Position numbers and translations under genes: made by a program. A stretch of DNA of 64,000 nucleotides, from assembly GCA_024761205.1 (NCBI GenBank), contig JAMASS010000012.1:47596-111595 (forward strand), read 5' to 3'. Below are positions 9,583 to 19,100 of this stretch, in pieces. The notes beneath the pieces were generated by a model, which had not been told where the DNA came from, did not search any database, and saw nothing but the letters and a program-made list of their open reading frames with translations. The stretch is from Limisphaerales bacterium. GTDB taxonomy: Bacteria > Verrucomicrobiota > Verrucomicrobiia > Limisphaerales > AAA164-E04. Within the stretch, counting starts at the first letter, position 1. The number at the start of each line of letters is the position of its first letter.

Positions 9583-10812
9583 TCAGTCTTCAGCGATGGT
9601 GGAAAACTCACCGGCTGCGGCTTCCGCAATCGTCGCTTTGCTGGGCACAGTAAATGAAAACATCGTGCCCGATCTCTCGCTGGATTCCAACCAGACACGT
9701 CCGCCATGAGCCTGAACGATGTGCTTGACGATCGCCAGGCCAAGACCGGTGCCGCCCTGCTCTCGAGACCGCGCTTTGTCCACGCGGAAGAACCGTTCAA
9801 AGATTCGCTCTTGAGCTTCCTCCGGTATCCCCGGACCGTCATTGGCGACCTGAACAGTCACATAGCTATCGCTGGATTGAGATGCGGTCACCCGTACCTC
9901 CCTCTCCTGGCTGCCATATTTGATACCGTTGTCCACCAAGTTCTGAACCACCTGCAAAATTCGATCGGCATCCGCCCAGACTTCAATCCCTTTGTCAATT
10001 TCAGAAATAAGCGCTACAGAACGAGCCTTGGCACGGTCCTGCAGATCGTCAAAAACCCGTCTGACAAGAGCTGACAACTGAAGTTTGCCGCAGCTCAAAG
10101 CAATCTGATTTGACTCTAGCTGAGAAAGAACCAGCAAGTCCTCGATCAGATAAGTCAGACGATCACTATGCTTATGGATCTTCCGCAAGAAGCGCTCCTG
10201 GAGCCCGGGATTCTCAACGTTGCCTTCCAAAACCGTTTCCACATAGCCTTTGATCATTGATAACGGCGTCCGCAATTCATGGCTGACATTCGCCACGAAC
10301 TCTTTGCGCCCACTTTCTAGGAGCTTGATCTGGGTGATATCGTGAAAAATAACAATGATGCCGGACTCCGCTTCCAATTCCTTGAAATCAGCTGCGTTGA
10401 TCGAAAAATACCGATTCTCCAATCCCGACATAAATACCAACTCCCGCCCGATCACCTGTCCCTCCTTGGCCGCCAGTTGAACGATTTCTTGAAGTTCATG
10501 GGAGCGAATCGTCTCAATCAGGACTTTTCCTTGAACCTCCCCTGAAAGCTCGAATAAGTGCCGCACCGCCGAATTGGCAAACCGCACCCGCCCATTACCG
10601 TCGAGGATCAGCACTCCCTCAAACATTCGATCAAAAAGCGCCTCCTGCTGCTTTGCTTGATCCGCAATCTCCTGTGAAAGACGCTGTTCAGTTTCGCCCT
10701 GTGTCCGCTTCGCATCTTTAAGACTCAAAGAAAGATACCGAATTCTGGCACGGCTGCTGAAGAACACGTACAAGAGCACCACCCCAAGCAATACTGAAAG
10801 CGCCGTCGACAT
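9583..10812 (-). CDS. phoR: PhoR-type sensor histidine kinase
   Basis: Membrane histidine kinase (409 aa) with one N-terminal transmembrane helix (about 3-20), a short coiled coil, a PAS domain (about 57-165), a HisKA domain with phospho-acceptor His178 (FVANVSHELRTPL), and an HATPase domain with the N-box NLVDNGIKYG, G1 DGPGIPEE, F-box RFFRVDKARS and G2 GGTGLGLAIVKHIV. The architecture is that of PhoR kinases that lack a periplasmic sensor domain and usually read the state of a phosphate transporter. It lies 39 bp downstream of a PhoB-type regulator gene, so the two form an operon. No pst, phoU or phosphatase gene is in the window, so the phosphate role is inferred from family only. Other signals are possible. 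Confidence 0.9.
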   Translation of the reverse strand: MSTALSVLLGVVLLYVFFSSRARIRYLSLSLKDAKRTQGETEQRLSQEIADQAKQQEALFDRMFEGVLILDGNGRVRFANSAVRHLFELSGEVQGKVLIETIRSHELQEIVQLAAKEGQVIGRELVFMSGLENRYFSINAADFKELEAESGIIVIFHDITQIKLLESGRKEFVANVSHELRTPLSMIKGYVETVLEGNVENPGLQERFLRKIHKHSDRLTYLIEDLLVLSQLESNQIALSCGKLQLSALVRRVFDDLQDRAKARSVALISEIDKGIEVWADADRILQVVQNLVDNGIKYGSQEREVRVTASQSSDSYVTVQVANDGPGIPEEAQERIFERFFRVDKARSREQGGTGLGLAIVKHIVQAHGGRVWLESSERSGTMFSFTVPSKATIAEAAAGEFSTIAED

Positions 10813-10851
10813 GTTGTTGCCAAGCTAGTGGAACCGAAAGCCGATCCTCAC

Positions 10852-11562
10852 CTACTCATCAAGGAAACGATAACCGACACCACGAACCGTATCAAGGAAC
10901 CGTGCGGCCTTGTCGAGCTTCTCGCGCAAGCGCCTCACATGAGTATCCACTGTGCGCGTATCGATCAGGCTATCATACTCCCAAACATCCTGAAGCAAGC
11001 GTTCCCGGGATTGAACTCTTCCCCGACGCTCCGCCAGGACGGTCAGTAGCTTGAATTCAGTCGGCGTTAGATCGACCTTTTTATCCTCGACCATCACCAG
11101 GTGACGAGGCACATCAATGCTCAGTTCGGAAAATTGAAAATGATCTGATTTTTGCTCCGGAGCCGAGCGTCGAGTCAGCAAATTCTTAACCCGTAACACC
11201 AGTTCTCGCGGACTGAACGGTTTCGTCACATAATCATCCGCGCCCAACTCGAGTCCCAATACCCGATCGATCTCCCCTGCTTTTGCTGTCAACATGATGA
11301 TCGGTAAGCCGGATGTCGCCGGGTCGCGACGCAAGATTTTGCAGACCTCAAGGCCATCCACCTCCGGAAGCATCACATCCAGTACGATTAAATCCGGAGC
11401 ACATTTACGAGCTTTTTCTAAGGCTGACTCACCATCCTCCGCCGTAATCACATCAAAACCAGCAGACTTCAAGTTGTAGTCCACCAACTCCACGGCATCG
11501 GGCTCATCATCGACAACTAGAATACGCTTGTTCACTTCCAACGGTATATACACCATTGCCAA
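10852..11562 (-). CDS. phoB: PhoB/OmpR-family response regulator
   Basis: Two-domain transcription factor (236 aa). The receiver domain has the acidic pocket (VVDDEPD), phospho-acceptor Asp62 (LIVLDVMLPEVDG), the conserved Thr (IMLTAKAGE) and Lys (DDYVTKPF). The C-terminal winged-helix DNA-binding domain includes LTPTEFKLLTVLAERRGRV and the recognition region DTRTVDTHVRRLREKL. It is first in an operon with the PhoR-like kinase gene. Two start candidates (ATG at 11562 and at 11556) differ by two residues. Upstream, about 80 bp separate it from the next minus-strand gene. Confidence 0.92.
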   Translation of the reverse strand: MAMVYIPLEVNKRILVVDDEPDAVELVDYNLKSAGFDVITAEDGESALEKARKCAPDLIVLDVMLPEVDGLEVCKILRRDPATSGLPIIMLTAKAGEIDRVLGLELGADDYVTKPFSPRELVLRVKNLLTRRSAPEQKSDHFQFSELSIDVPRHLVMVEDKKVDLTPTEFKLLTVLAERRGRVQSRERLLQDVWEYDSLIDTRTVDTHVRRLREKLDKAARFLDTVRGVGYRFLDE

Positions 11563-11642
11563 CCTGACACACTGATGTCGTTAAAGTTACGAATCGGAAA
11601 CAGCCGCTTGCTTCAGTAATTTCTTGAGCCTTTAATTCAAGC

Positions 11643-11909
11643 TCAAAAAATGAGAAACAAAATGATTAGACCAAGAGCCACCAAACCCCATAGCAACCGC
11701 CGCCAATCAACATTCTTCCGCCGCCCTCCAAACTCTTCCTTGACGAAAGAATCATAGTCGAATTCATCTTGGCCGTAATCAACCCCCATTACCTCGTAGC
11801 GAGCCCTCTCTGACCATCCGGTCTCCCCACACGACCCACACCCCGGACAGGCAACGGCATCCGCTTCAATCGCCACGCCACATTGTGGGCAAAATCCCTC
11901 TACAGACAT
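11643..11909 (-). CDS. Small membrane protein with N-terminal zinc ribbon
   Basis: About 88 residues if translation starts at 11909. An in-frame ATG at 11963 would add 18 residues overlapping the gnat-like gene. Near the start is a CPQC...CPGCGSCG zinc-ribbon pair (two CxxC knuckles), then a charged linker, and the protein ends in one hydrophobic helix (LLWGLVALGLIILFLIF) that would anchor the ribbon to the cytoplasmic face of the membrane. This layout is common in short bacterial proteins of unknown function. It probably shares a transcript with the acetyltransferase gene just upstream. No function is assigned. Confidence 0.65.
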   Translation of the reverse strand: MSVEGFCPQCGVAIEADAVACPGCGSCGETGWSERARYEVMGVDYGQDEFDYDSFVKEEFGGRRKNVDWRRLLWGLVALGLIILFLIF

Positions 11910-11937
11910 GGTTTGGGAAGATTCATGAAGGCATCGT

Positions 11938-12534
11938 TCAACCAACGCCCGCGTATTCTTCATCGGTTGTCAGATCCATTCCCATCAACACGTAGTCGTG
12001 ACTGATGGCCTGCATGTCTCGCACGTAATCACTCAATCGAAGTAAGTCGCTGAATCCCATCAATGCAAACACCCGAATCGCACGATCTTGCTCCGCAATA
12101 AACTCCGCCTCCAGCTTCTCGAGCCCCGTCTGCCGCGCGATTTCGATGACCTCCGAGACAATAGCTTTAGCGAGCCCTCTTCCCCGAAACAACGGATGGA
12201 TGAGGACGCTAATTCGGCCAATATGCCGCTTCCAGCCACTTAACTGTTGATGAAGCGTGCAGACGCCGATCACTTGATCCTCAAGCAAGGCCAGCAATGG
12301 CAAGTTCCGTCCATAGTCGATGTCCGCACACCAAGCATTGATCACCTCCTTTCGATGAACGTGGTGTTTAATGAACATCCGCTCCTGCTCGGGGACAGCT
12401 TGAAAAAACTCCCAAAACGGAACCTCATCTGCGGCGACCAACGGACGGACCTGGCAACTAAGCCCCGAATCCAAATCAAACTGCTTCGGAAAGTCCTCTA
12501 AGAGTAACTCAAGCATGGATAGCCCCTCAGACAT
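11938..12534 (-). CDS. GNAT-family N-acetyltransferase
   Basis: A 198-residue protein with the GNAT acetyl-CoA fold. The central strand and pyrophosphate loop read RISVLIHPLFRGRGLAKAIVSEVIEIAR, corresponding to motif A (R/Q-x-x-G-x-G/A). A later helix has the pattern ALMGFSDLLRL. The N-terminal half (LSCQVRPLVAADEVPFWEFFQAVPEQERMF) is like GNATs that act on proteins or small amines. The substrate cannot be told from sequence. It is transcribed with the zinc-ribbon gene downstream. Confidence 0.85.
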   Translation of the reverse strand: MSEGLSMLELLLEDFPKQFDLDSGLSCQVRPLVAADEVPFWEFFQAVPEQERMFIKHHVHRKEVINAWCADIDYGRNLPLLALLEDQVIGVCTLHQQLSGWKRHIGRISVLIHPLFRGRGLAKAIVSEVIEIARQTGLEKLEAEFIAEQDRAIRVFALMGFSDLLRLSDYVRDMQAISHDYVLMGMDLTTDEEYAGVG

Positions 12535-12608
12535 ACCCCGAAATTACCGCAGAAACCGCAGCAGGCCAAACTCTTTAACCAAGAAATCCGATTGGGAGCC
12601 AGACCTCC

Positions 12609-13403
12609 TCAAAAAATCTTAGCCCGAAACATATCGCCACTCAGTCCAAGCCCAGACGCCATGAGCTCCGCTCGACTAATCCGACTCAGATCGACACTCC
12701 AACGTCCCGCCAAGTCAAAAAGTCGCTCCGTATTCTTTCGATACAACTCCTGCGCATCATAGGCCGAGGCATCCATGGACTCTCCGTAATCAAAGGTGTC
12801 CATTCCGGTTTTCCGCTCAGCCTCGGAAAACACTCCCTGGTTCCACAGCGTCTCCTGATACCAGGCATACCCCCTCACCACCATACCATCAATGACTCGC
12901 GCCCAGGCATGTTCGTAGGTAACCGAGTCTCCACAGAAATATTGTACCTCGCCAAGCTCAGCACTCAGATTCGTGACAAAGCGAAAACACTGATCGATAT
13001 CATCGGATGGCGTCGGCAAGTGAGGTCCGAACACAAGTATCCAACCACTGATTGGCGGCGACACAAACAAACGGTTGGCAGCCATCGCTTCCACCAAGCC
13101 CTTCATCCAACTGCAAGGCACCGAGTTGGTGAGCCCTAACGCCGCTTGGACCTCACTGAGATTCCGGCTTCGAATCGCCAACCAACAGCGCGGTCGGTCA
13201 AATACAAACCAGGGAGCCGTAGATTTGGACGAAAACATAACGTCACGAAACCCCGGATGTGAGACTAAGGCGGAGGCGTGGCGATTTCGCAAATAGTAGA
13301 GGGTCGACAGAAAGCAGATAAAGGCAGAAACCGTCAACGTTAATAACAAGAGCAACATCGGAACAATATCAGCCACTCGTTCCATGTTAAAATTGCCGTC
13401 CAT
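12609..13403 (-). CDS. Hypothetical membrane-anchored protein
   Basis: Unrecognised 264-residue protein. One N-terminal transmembrane helix (VPMLLLLLTLTVSAFICFLSTLYYL, about 14-38) is followed by a soluble domain of about 220 residues with many Trp and Tyr (PWFVFDRPRCWLAIRS, YFCGDSVTYEHAWARVIDG, YAWYQETLWNQG). The motif ISGWILVFGPHLPTPSDDIDQC suggests a globular alpha/beta domain. No catalytic motif is evident. An alternative start is the Met at residue 7. It is preceded by about 225 bp of non-coding sequence and followed by the GNAT gene set on the same strand. Confidence 0.7.
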   Translation of the reverse strand: MDGNFNMERVADIVPMLLLLLTLTVSAFICFLSTLYYLRNRHASALVSHPGFRDVMFSSKSTAPWFVFDRPRCWLAIRSRNLSEVQAALGLTNSVPCSWMKGLVEAMAANRLFVSPPISGWILVFGPHLPTPSDDIDQCFRFVTNLSAELGEVQYFCGDSVTYEHAWARVIDGMVVRGYAWYQETLWNQGVFSEAERKTGMDTFDYGESMDASAYDAQELYRKNTERLFDLAGRWSVDLSRISRAELMASGLGLSGDMFRAKIF

Positions 13404-13629
13404 GAATCACCAACGTTCTAGTCCATAATCATTAAAAAAACGATAGCTTCGGCAGAAAAAGACAGTCCAAGCTCCCACGTCTGTCATCCGCAAGTAGGCA
13501 GACCTGAGCCCTAATACAGTCTTTCAATTGATGCAAACCCTTTCTGCAAACAACCAAAGCTCGCATGAAACATGCCGACACCGCCCACGATTCAAATATC
13601 TTCCAGCCGAACCCCCCAACCCCTAAAAG

Positions 13630-14382
13630 TCAATAAGTGGCTCTGCCTCCCGAAACATCGTACACCGCACCCGTGCTAAAGGTGCATTGCCGGCTACACA
13701 ACCAGGACACCAACGCCGCAACTTCTTCGGCCTGCCCCATGCGGCCCATCGGAATCTTGGAGACCATGTAATCCACATGTTCCTTTGAACACTGCTTGAG
13801 AATTTCGGTCTGTATGACCGACGGCGCCACGGCATTGACCAAAACGCCACTCTGCGCCAGTTCTTTTCCCAACGATTTTGTCAAGCCAATCACTCCGGCT
13901 TTCGCCGCCGAATAGTGCGAAGCATTCGGGTTGCCTTCCTTCCCCGCAATCGATGCGATATTCACAATTCTTCCAAAACCTCGGGACAACATCTGGGGGA
14001 CAACCGCCCGACAACATAAAAAAACGGCAAAAAGATCAAGATCGATGACCTGTCGCCACTCATCTGGATCACATTCCCACAATGTCTTTGAGGCACCGGC
14101 AACACCTGCATTGTTCACCAAAATATCAACGGGCCCCATTGCTCCCTCGGTTTTTCGCAACGCATCAGTCGCTTGCTCCGGATCCGTGATATCCACTATT
14201 ACCGACCCCACCGACCCCACCGAGCGCAGCTGTTCGGACACTTTGTCCAACGCCTTCCCATCGATATCCCAAAGGACACAGCGCGCGCCATGCTCAAGAA
14301 GCCGAGTCGCGATGGCATGACCAATCCCTCGAGCCCCTCCCGTCACAACCGCCGTCTTATCACTCAATCCGTAGTCGATCAT
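13630..14382 (-). CDS. Short-chain dehydrogenase/reductase (FabG-like)
   Basis: Classical SDR (250 aa) with an NAD(P)-binding Rossmann motif (TGGARGIG), the NNAG motif, the catalytic Ser in NIASIAGKEGNP and the YSAAK Tyr/Lys pair. The C-terminal loop (APSVIQTEIL...GRMGQAEEVA) and the closing GAVYDVSGGRATY are of the 3-oxoacyl-ACP reductase-like subfamily. An Asp after the second strand (LWDIDGKAL) favours NAD over NADP. The actual substrate is unknown, because FabG-like SDRs are diverse and no fatty-acid genes are adjacent. Confidence 0.9.
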   Translation of the reverse strand: MIDYGLSDKTAVVTGGARGIGHAIATRLLEHGARCVLWDIDGKALDKVSEQLRSVGSVGSVIVDITDPEQATDALRKTEGAMGPVDILVNNAGVAGASKTLWECDPDEWRQVIDLDLFAVFLCCRAVVPQMLSRGFGRIVNIASIAGKEGNPNASHYSAAKAGVIGLTKSLGKELAQSGVLVNAVAPSVIQTEILKQCSKEHVDYMVSKIPMGRMGQAEEVAALVSWLCSRQCTFSTGAVYDVSGGRATY

Positions 14383-14465
14383 CGGCTACTACCCATAATT
14401 GATCCGGCCTATCCTGTCACTCCCATTGAATCCCATTTCATCCGGTCGAGACGATATCGCCCTCA

Positions 14466-15308
14466 CTACCCCGACAAGTGCTTCAAAACGGCCCGGATAC
14501 CCCAATCGCCCAAACGATAAAGGAACCAAAAGACCAGAATCCCAAAAATCGGGGCAAAATCAAAGCGGCCAAGAAGTAACGGGAGACGCCGGAAAGGCAA
14601 TAAATACACCTTCGCAATCCGATCAGTAAACACCCAAATTGCCTGCTCCCCAAGGTAAACATAACTATGAAGCAAATGCAGAAACAAAACAACGATTACG
14701 ACGATGAGAAAGCTTAGCCATAACGAAGCGACGACAACAGCACTCTGTGTCACAATGACAAAAAACGACCAATCACGGGGAAGAGCCTCAATCACAATCA
14801 ATATGGACCGGGCCACAATCCAAAGCCCAACACCGCCCACGACAGAAAGGAGTACCTTCCAACCGGGATGCCAAAAAGCAACCCCGCCCAGCTGTTGGTT
14901 GACCAGGTTCTCAATAGAGTCAATCCGACCACCGTGGCGACAGGTGAAACTGAGACCCAGCGCCCAGAGATGATACAAGTAAATGAACACCACAAAGCTA
15001 CTAACGGAATATGTCAGCATGTGAACCAATGAATCCAAGCGGAAGCTGACCGAAAGGACTCCAAAATCAACAGAAGGAGGAAGTGCACCGGGTGTTGAGA
15101 AATTCCAGTAACCCAAGGCTCGGAGCCCGAGCAAGCCGATCAGGAATCCCACCATGAGAAACCGTTCGTGTCCTGAAGGAGTTTCGGAGCGGAGCGTTGA
15201 AAGGAGCGTCAACGGGCGGCTGGATCGCACCGCATAACGAGGAAGGACAAATGCTCCGACCCACAACCCCAATCCCACGAAATTCAGTAGGATATTGACG
15301 ATCTCCAT
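14466..15308 (-). CDS. YggT-family-like integral membrane protein
   Basis: A 280-residue protein with about six hydrophobic segments. The C-terminal part (ILVFWFLYRLGDWG preceded by PFRRLPLLLGRFDFAPIFG) resembles the YggT repeat, whose hallmark is a P-x-R-R...DFSP/DFAP stretch before the second helix. The N-terminal 130 residues form a separate membrane region that I do not recognise. YggT proteins are poorly understood and have been linked to cell division site placement and osmotic tolerance in other bacteria. No operon partner suggests a role here. Confidence 0.65.
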   Translation of the reverse strand: MEIVNILLNFVGLGLWVGAFVLPRYAVRSSRPLTLLSTLRSETPSGHERFLMVGFLIGLLGLRALGYWNFSTPGALPPSVDFGVLSVSFRLDSLVHMLTYSVSSFVVFIYLYHLWALGLSFTCRHGGRIDSIENLVNQQLGGVAFWHPGWKVLLSVVGGVGLWIVARSILIVIEALPRDWSFFVIVTQSAVVVASLWLSFLIVVIVVLFLHLLHSYVYLGEQAIWVFTDRIAKVYLLPFRRLPLLLGRFDFAPIFGILVFWFLYRLGDWGIRAVLKHLSG

Positions 15309-15438
15309 TGGATTCTAGCTGAGCGAATCGTTTGACAACCAATCAACAATCTTCCACAAAGAGGGATCAAACAAAATGGATTTCTTCTCAAATGACCCAA
15401 GGATCATCACCCGCCGGTCGACTGAATTGGCGCAGTGT

Positions 15439-16329
15439 TTAAAGCGCCTTCAACAAGGTTTCCGCCATCACCGAAGGTGTCTCGGCGACCAGAATACCCG
15501 CATCGCGAAAAGCTTCAATCTTCGCCTCAGCCGTCCCTTTGCCACCACTGATGATCGCACCGGCATGCCCCATTCGGCGACCGGGTGGTGCGGTCATCCC
15601 CGCGATAAAACCGGCCACTGGTTTCTGGCAATTGGCTTTGATCCATTCGGCGGCCTCTTCTTCGGCGGAACCGCCGATTTCACCGATCATGATGATTCCG
15701 TGAGTATCCGGGTCTTCGTTAAAAAGTTTAATGACATCAAGATGAGATGTCCCGTTGACCGGATCGCCGCCGATACCGACACAGGTTGACTGGCCCACAC
15801 CGCGACAAGTCAACTGCCAAACCGCCTCATAAGTTAAGGTTCCGCTCCTTGAGACGACGCCAATGTTTCCCCGTTTATGAATATAGCCGGGCGCAATCCC
15901 GATTCGGCAACCGCCCTGCGACCCTTCCCCCGTCCCCGGAGTCACGATGCCGGGGCAGTTGGGTCCAACCAGCCGCGCGTTTGATTCCTTGATGGCAGCC
16001 TTCACTCGAACCATGTCCCTAATGGGAATGCCCTCCGTGATACAGACCACCAGTTCGATACCGGCATCCACGGCCTCCAAGACAGCATCTCCAGCAAAAG
16101 GGTGAGGAACAAAAATCGCAGAAGCCGTCGCTCCGGTCACCGAAACCGCCTGACTCACCGTATCAAAAATAGGCACCTTCTCCTCAAAATTCTGCCCGCC
16201 TTTGCCCGGAGTTACTCCCGCAACAATATTTGAGCCATACTCCAGACTCAGTTTCGTGTGGCGCCCTCCAAACAAGCCCGTGATGCCCTGCACCAAAACC
16301 TTCGTACCTTCCTGTGCCAGAATCGCCAT
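15439..16329 (-). CDS. sucD: Succinyl-CoA synthetase alpha subunit
   Basis: Alpha subunit (296 aa) of the TCA-cycle enzyme that converts succinyl-CoA, ADP or GDP and phosphate to succinate and a nucleoside triphosphate. The N-terminal CoA-binding Rossmann domain contains [20 protein letters not shown] and the conserved GVTPGKGG. The ligase domain includes [12 protein letters not shown] and the phosphohistidine loop [17 protein letters not shown]. It is 28 bp downstream of sucC on the same strand and, with citrate synthase upstream, forms a TCA block. Length is normal. Confidence 0.97.
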   Translation of the reverse strand: MAILAQEGTKVLVQGITGLFGGRHTKLSLEYGSNIVAGVTPGKGGQNFEEKVPIFDTVSQAVSVTGATASAIFVPHPFAGDAVLEAVDAGIELVVCITEGIPIRDMVRVKAAIKESNARLVGPNCPGIVTPGTGEGSQGGCRIGIAPGYIHKRGNIGVVSRSGTLTYEAVWQLTCRGVGQSTCVGIGGDPVNGTSHLDVIKLFNEDPDTHGIIMIGEIGGSAEEEAAEWIKANCQKPVAGFIAGMTAPPGRRMGHAGAIISGGKGTAEAKIEAFRDAGILVAETPSVMAETLLKAL

Positions 16330-16356
16330 ACCAACAAGCCAGTAAATCGCAGCCAG

Positions 16357-17568
16357 CTAAACTGCCTTCCCCGCTGCGGCCACAATCTTCTCCGCCGCAT
16401 CTGCCATCGACTCCCCATTGATGATTGTCAGACCCGATTCAGCCAGAATCCTCTTGCCAATCTCAACGCTGTTGCCCTCCAGTCTGACGACCAAAGGCAA
16501 GGCCAACTGTGTTTCACGTGCGGCTGCCACGATCCCTTCCGCGATCACATCGCACTGCATGATCCCCCCAAAGATGTTGACCAGAATTCCTCTCACATTA
16601 AGATCGCTGAGGATGATTTGAAAGGCCGCCGTCACTTGCTCTTTGCTAGCTCCGCCACCAACATCCAAAAAATTGGCGGGATTCCCTCCGAAATACTTAA
16701 TAATGTCCATCGTGGCCATTGCCAGACCAGCGCCATTCACCAGGCAAGCGATGTTTCCATCCAGTTTGATATAATTCAAATCAAACTTGCTGGCTTCGAT
16801 TTCAAGCGGCGACTCCTCGCCAAGATCGCGCATGGCTGCAATATCTTTGTGCCGGTACAGCGCATTGTCATCGATCGAGATTTTGGCATCGACCGCACTG
16901 ATGTTCTGCTTCCCTTCACCGTCCTCAACCAGACACAGCGGATTGATCTCCACCAACGAGGCATCTGTATCCCAATAGGTGCGATAGACATTCTGAATGA
17001 GCTTGGCAGCGGCACCGATCAGGTTCGGAGGCACCGCTAGCCCAACAGCCACCTTCCGTGCCTGGTAAGAGTTCATTCCAAAGGCGGGATTGATCGTTTC
17101 CCGGATGATCTTCTCCGGCGTCTTCTCTGCCACCTCCTCGATATCCATTCCCCCTTCAGTGCTAACCATCACAAGTGGACATCCTTTCTTTCGATCCAGC
17201 AGCACCGCCAAATAAAACTCTTTCAGTATCTTCTCTGCAGCCGCGACCAGAAGAGCATTCACCTGACGACCAGCCTCGCCAGTCTGTTTGGTCACCAAAA
17301 ATTCGCCCAGCATTGCCTCCGCCTTCTCTACCACTTCATCCGCCGATTTGCAGAGGTGCACGCCGCCTTGAAAACCGCTTTTAAAAGTCCCCTTACCTCG
17401 GCCACCCGCGTGGATCTGCGCCTTCAACACTAACAACACTGCGCCATCAGCAAGAAGCCGTTCGGCGACGGATTTTGCTTCCTCGACACTTTTACAAGGT
17501 TCCTCCGCGGGAACCGTCACCCCGCGGGCTGCTAGCAGCTGTTTCGCCTGAAACTCATGTATGTTCAT
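16357..17568 (-). CDS. sucC: Succinyl-CoA synthetase beta subunit
   Basis: Beta subunit (about 403 aa), with an ATP-grasp domain from the N-terminus (MNIHEFQAKQLLAARGVTVP) and a C-terminal CoA-ligase domain (FLDVGGGASKEQVTAAF, NIFGGIMQCDVIAEGI). Lys-rich QIHAGGRGKGTFKSGFQGG is the nucleotide-binding loop. An in-frame Met 13 codons further upstream (17607) is possible, but homologues begin at MNIHEF, so 17568 is used. It is the first gene of the sucCD pair and lies about 90 bp downstream of gltA. Confidence 0.96.
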   Translation of the reverse strand: MNIHEFQAKQLLAARGVTVPAEEPCKSVEEAKSVAERLLADGAVLLVLKAQIHAGGRGKGTFKSGFQGGVHLCKSADEVVEKAEAMLGEFLVTKQTGEAGRQVNALLVAAAEKILKEFYLAVLLDRKKGCPLVMVSTEGGMDIEEVAEKTPEKIIRETINPAFGMNSYQARKVAVGLAVPPNLIGAAAKLIQNVYRTYWDTDASLVEINPLCLVEDGEGKQNISAVDAKISIDDNALYRHKDIAAMRDLGEESPLEIEASKFDLNYIKLDGNIACLVNGAGLAMATMDIIKYFGGNPANFLDVGGGASKEQVTAAFQIILSDLNVRGILVNIFGGIMQCDVIAEGIVAAARETQLALPLVVRLEGNSVEIGKRILAESGLTIINGESMADAAEKIVAAAGKAV

Positions 17569-17656
17569 CTCGTGTGAATAAAAACCGAGAGAAACCAATC
17601 CCGCCACTGCAGGATCGCCCTTCCCAAAAAATCGAGACTAACGGAAGCAACCAAAA

Positions 17657-18793
17657 CTAGCGCTCTTCAATTGGCTTCGCCTGAAGTCCACTAGCTCCCA
17701 CATACTCGCTCTGCGGCCGGATCAATCGATTGTCCGACAGCTGCTCCAGAACATGAGCCGTCCACCCAGCAGTTCGAGCGATTGCAAAGATGGGTGTGAA
17801 CAAATCAATGGGGATTCCCAGCGAGTAATAGACTGTGGCCGAATAAAAATCCACATTCGCATGCAAGCCTTTTTCCTTTAGCATGATCCCTGCAATCCGA
17901 TCGCTCATCTTGATCCACTTGGGCTCACCCAACTCAGTGCTGAGCTTTTGCGCCATTCGCTTCAGGTGAGGAGCGCGGGGATCCAGCACTTTGTAAACTC
18001 GATGCCCGATGCCCATGATTTTCTTCTTCTGCGCCAGGCAATCCGCAATAAATCCATCCACAGCCTCGATCGAGCCAATCTCTTGCAACATTCGGATCAC
18101 CCCTTCGTTGGCGCCTCCATGCAGCGGCCCCTTCAGCGTTCCAATCGCAGAACAGATCGCCGAATACATGTCACTGAGGGTGGCAATCGTAACTCGGCTA
18201 CTGAAGGTCGAAGCGTTCATCCCATGATCAGCGTGCAGCACATAGCACATGTCCATAGTCTTCACGGTCTCTTCTGAGGGCTGCTCACCGTTGATTAGAG
18301 ACATGAAATTCGCGGCCTCACCCAAGTTTGGATCCGAGGGCGGCAAAGGCTTGCCCTGCCTGGCCAAATGAAAATACGCCGTCACAATGGGAATTTGGGC
18401 AATCAGCCGAAGCGCCTTCCGCCGCTGAGCATACATGGAATCATCCTCTGCCATAGCATCGAAACAACCCAAGGCGGAAACCGCCGTTCGAATAGCATTC
18501 ATGGGCGCCGTGGTATTTGGGAGGGACTGGATCAAATCGATCACTCCTCGGGGAATTTCACGAAAGCCTACCAGCACCGACCGCAATTCATCCAGTTGCG
18601 CCTGATTCGGCAGGTGATCATGATGCAGCAAGTGCACCACCTCCTCATAGCTAACCTTCCCCGCCAATTCGTCGATGTTATAGCCGCAATAGACCAGTTC
18701 TCCAACCGATCCCTTGACAGCGCTCAATCGGGTTTTCGCGGCAACAACCCCCTCCAGGCCCCCTTTTGAACTTGTCTCCGTTCCTTTCGTCAT
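17657..18793 (-). CDS. gltA: Citrate synthase
   Basis: Condenses oxaloacetate and acetyl-CoA at the entry to the TCA cycle. The 378-residue length and lack of an N-terminal extension match the short dimeric class, which also includes methylcitrate synthases. Catalytic His residues are seen in LHADHGMNASTFSSRV and PLHGGANEGVIRML, and the active-site segment KIMGIGHRVYKVLDPRAPHLK is complete. Co-location with sucC and sucD on the same strand supports citrate and not methylcitrate formation. The upstream non-coding stretch of about 300 bp probably holds the promoter for the block. Confidence 0.94.
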   Translation of the reverse strand: MTKGTETSSKGGLEGVVAAKTRLSAVKGSVGELVYCGYNIDELAGKVSYEEVVHLLHHDHLPNQAQLDELRSVLVGFREIPRGVIDLIQSLPNTTAPMNAIRTAVSALGCFDAMAEDDSMYAQRRKALRLIAQIPIVTAYFHLARQGKPLPPSDPNLGEAANFMSLINGEQPSEETVKTMDMCYVLHADHGMNASTFSSRVTIATLSDMYSAICSAIGTLKGPLHGGANEGVIRMLQEIGSIEAVDGFIADCLAQKKKIMGIGHRVYKVLDPRAPHLKRMAQKLSTELGEPKWIKMSDRIAGIMLKEKGLHANVDFYSATVYYSLGIPIDLFTPIFAIARTAGWTAHVLEQLSDNRLIRPQSEYVGASGLQAKPIEER

Positions 18794-19100
18794 CCCTTAC
18801 TTAATTAAATCTTGCGGACAAACCATCCATACACGTCGGTGTGACGGAAATTACGGAAAGCCCCCCGATCAGGTCAACGGTTTTTGGATTCGCCGGCTCA
18901 CCACGCTACCTGAGCCAGCCCCCCTACCAATACCGGCGCGCTCGGTTTCAATCCCTTTTCACCACTATTCTCGCACTAATCACCCAATAACCAGTCTTAG
19001 GCATGCGAATCCTGCCTAAAACCACGCATTCACCCGATTGCAGAAAGAGGGAATGCTCTCGCCAACCCTTCGCGAATAAACGCCAAATCCAAACGCTCTG
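18794..19100. other. Intergenic region upstream of gltA
   Basis: About 300 bp between the 3' end of the ABC exporter gene and the gltA start. It must carry the gltA-sucCD promoter if the block is not co-transcribed with the exporter. I see no gene, strong hairpin or repeat in it. Confidence 0.5.

Noticed and set aside
9706..10074. Plus-strand frame of 122 aa inside the phoR-like gene
   Set aside because: It is antisense to the histidine kinase ATPase domain and has no own signal.
16258..17040. Plus-strand open frame of 260 aa
   Set aside because: It is antisense to sucC and sucD and has no family resemblance.
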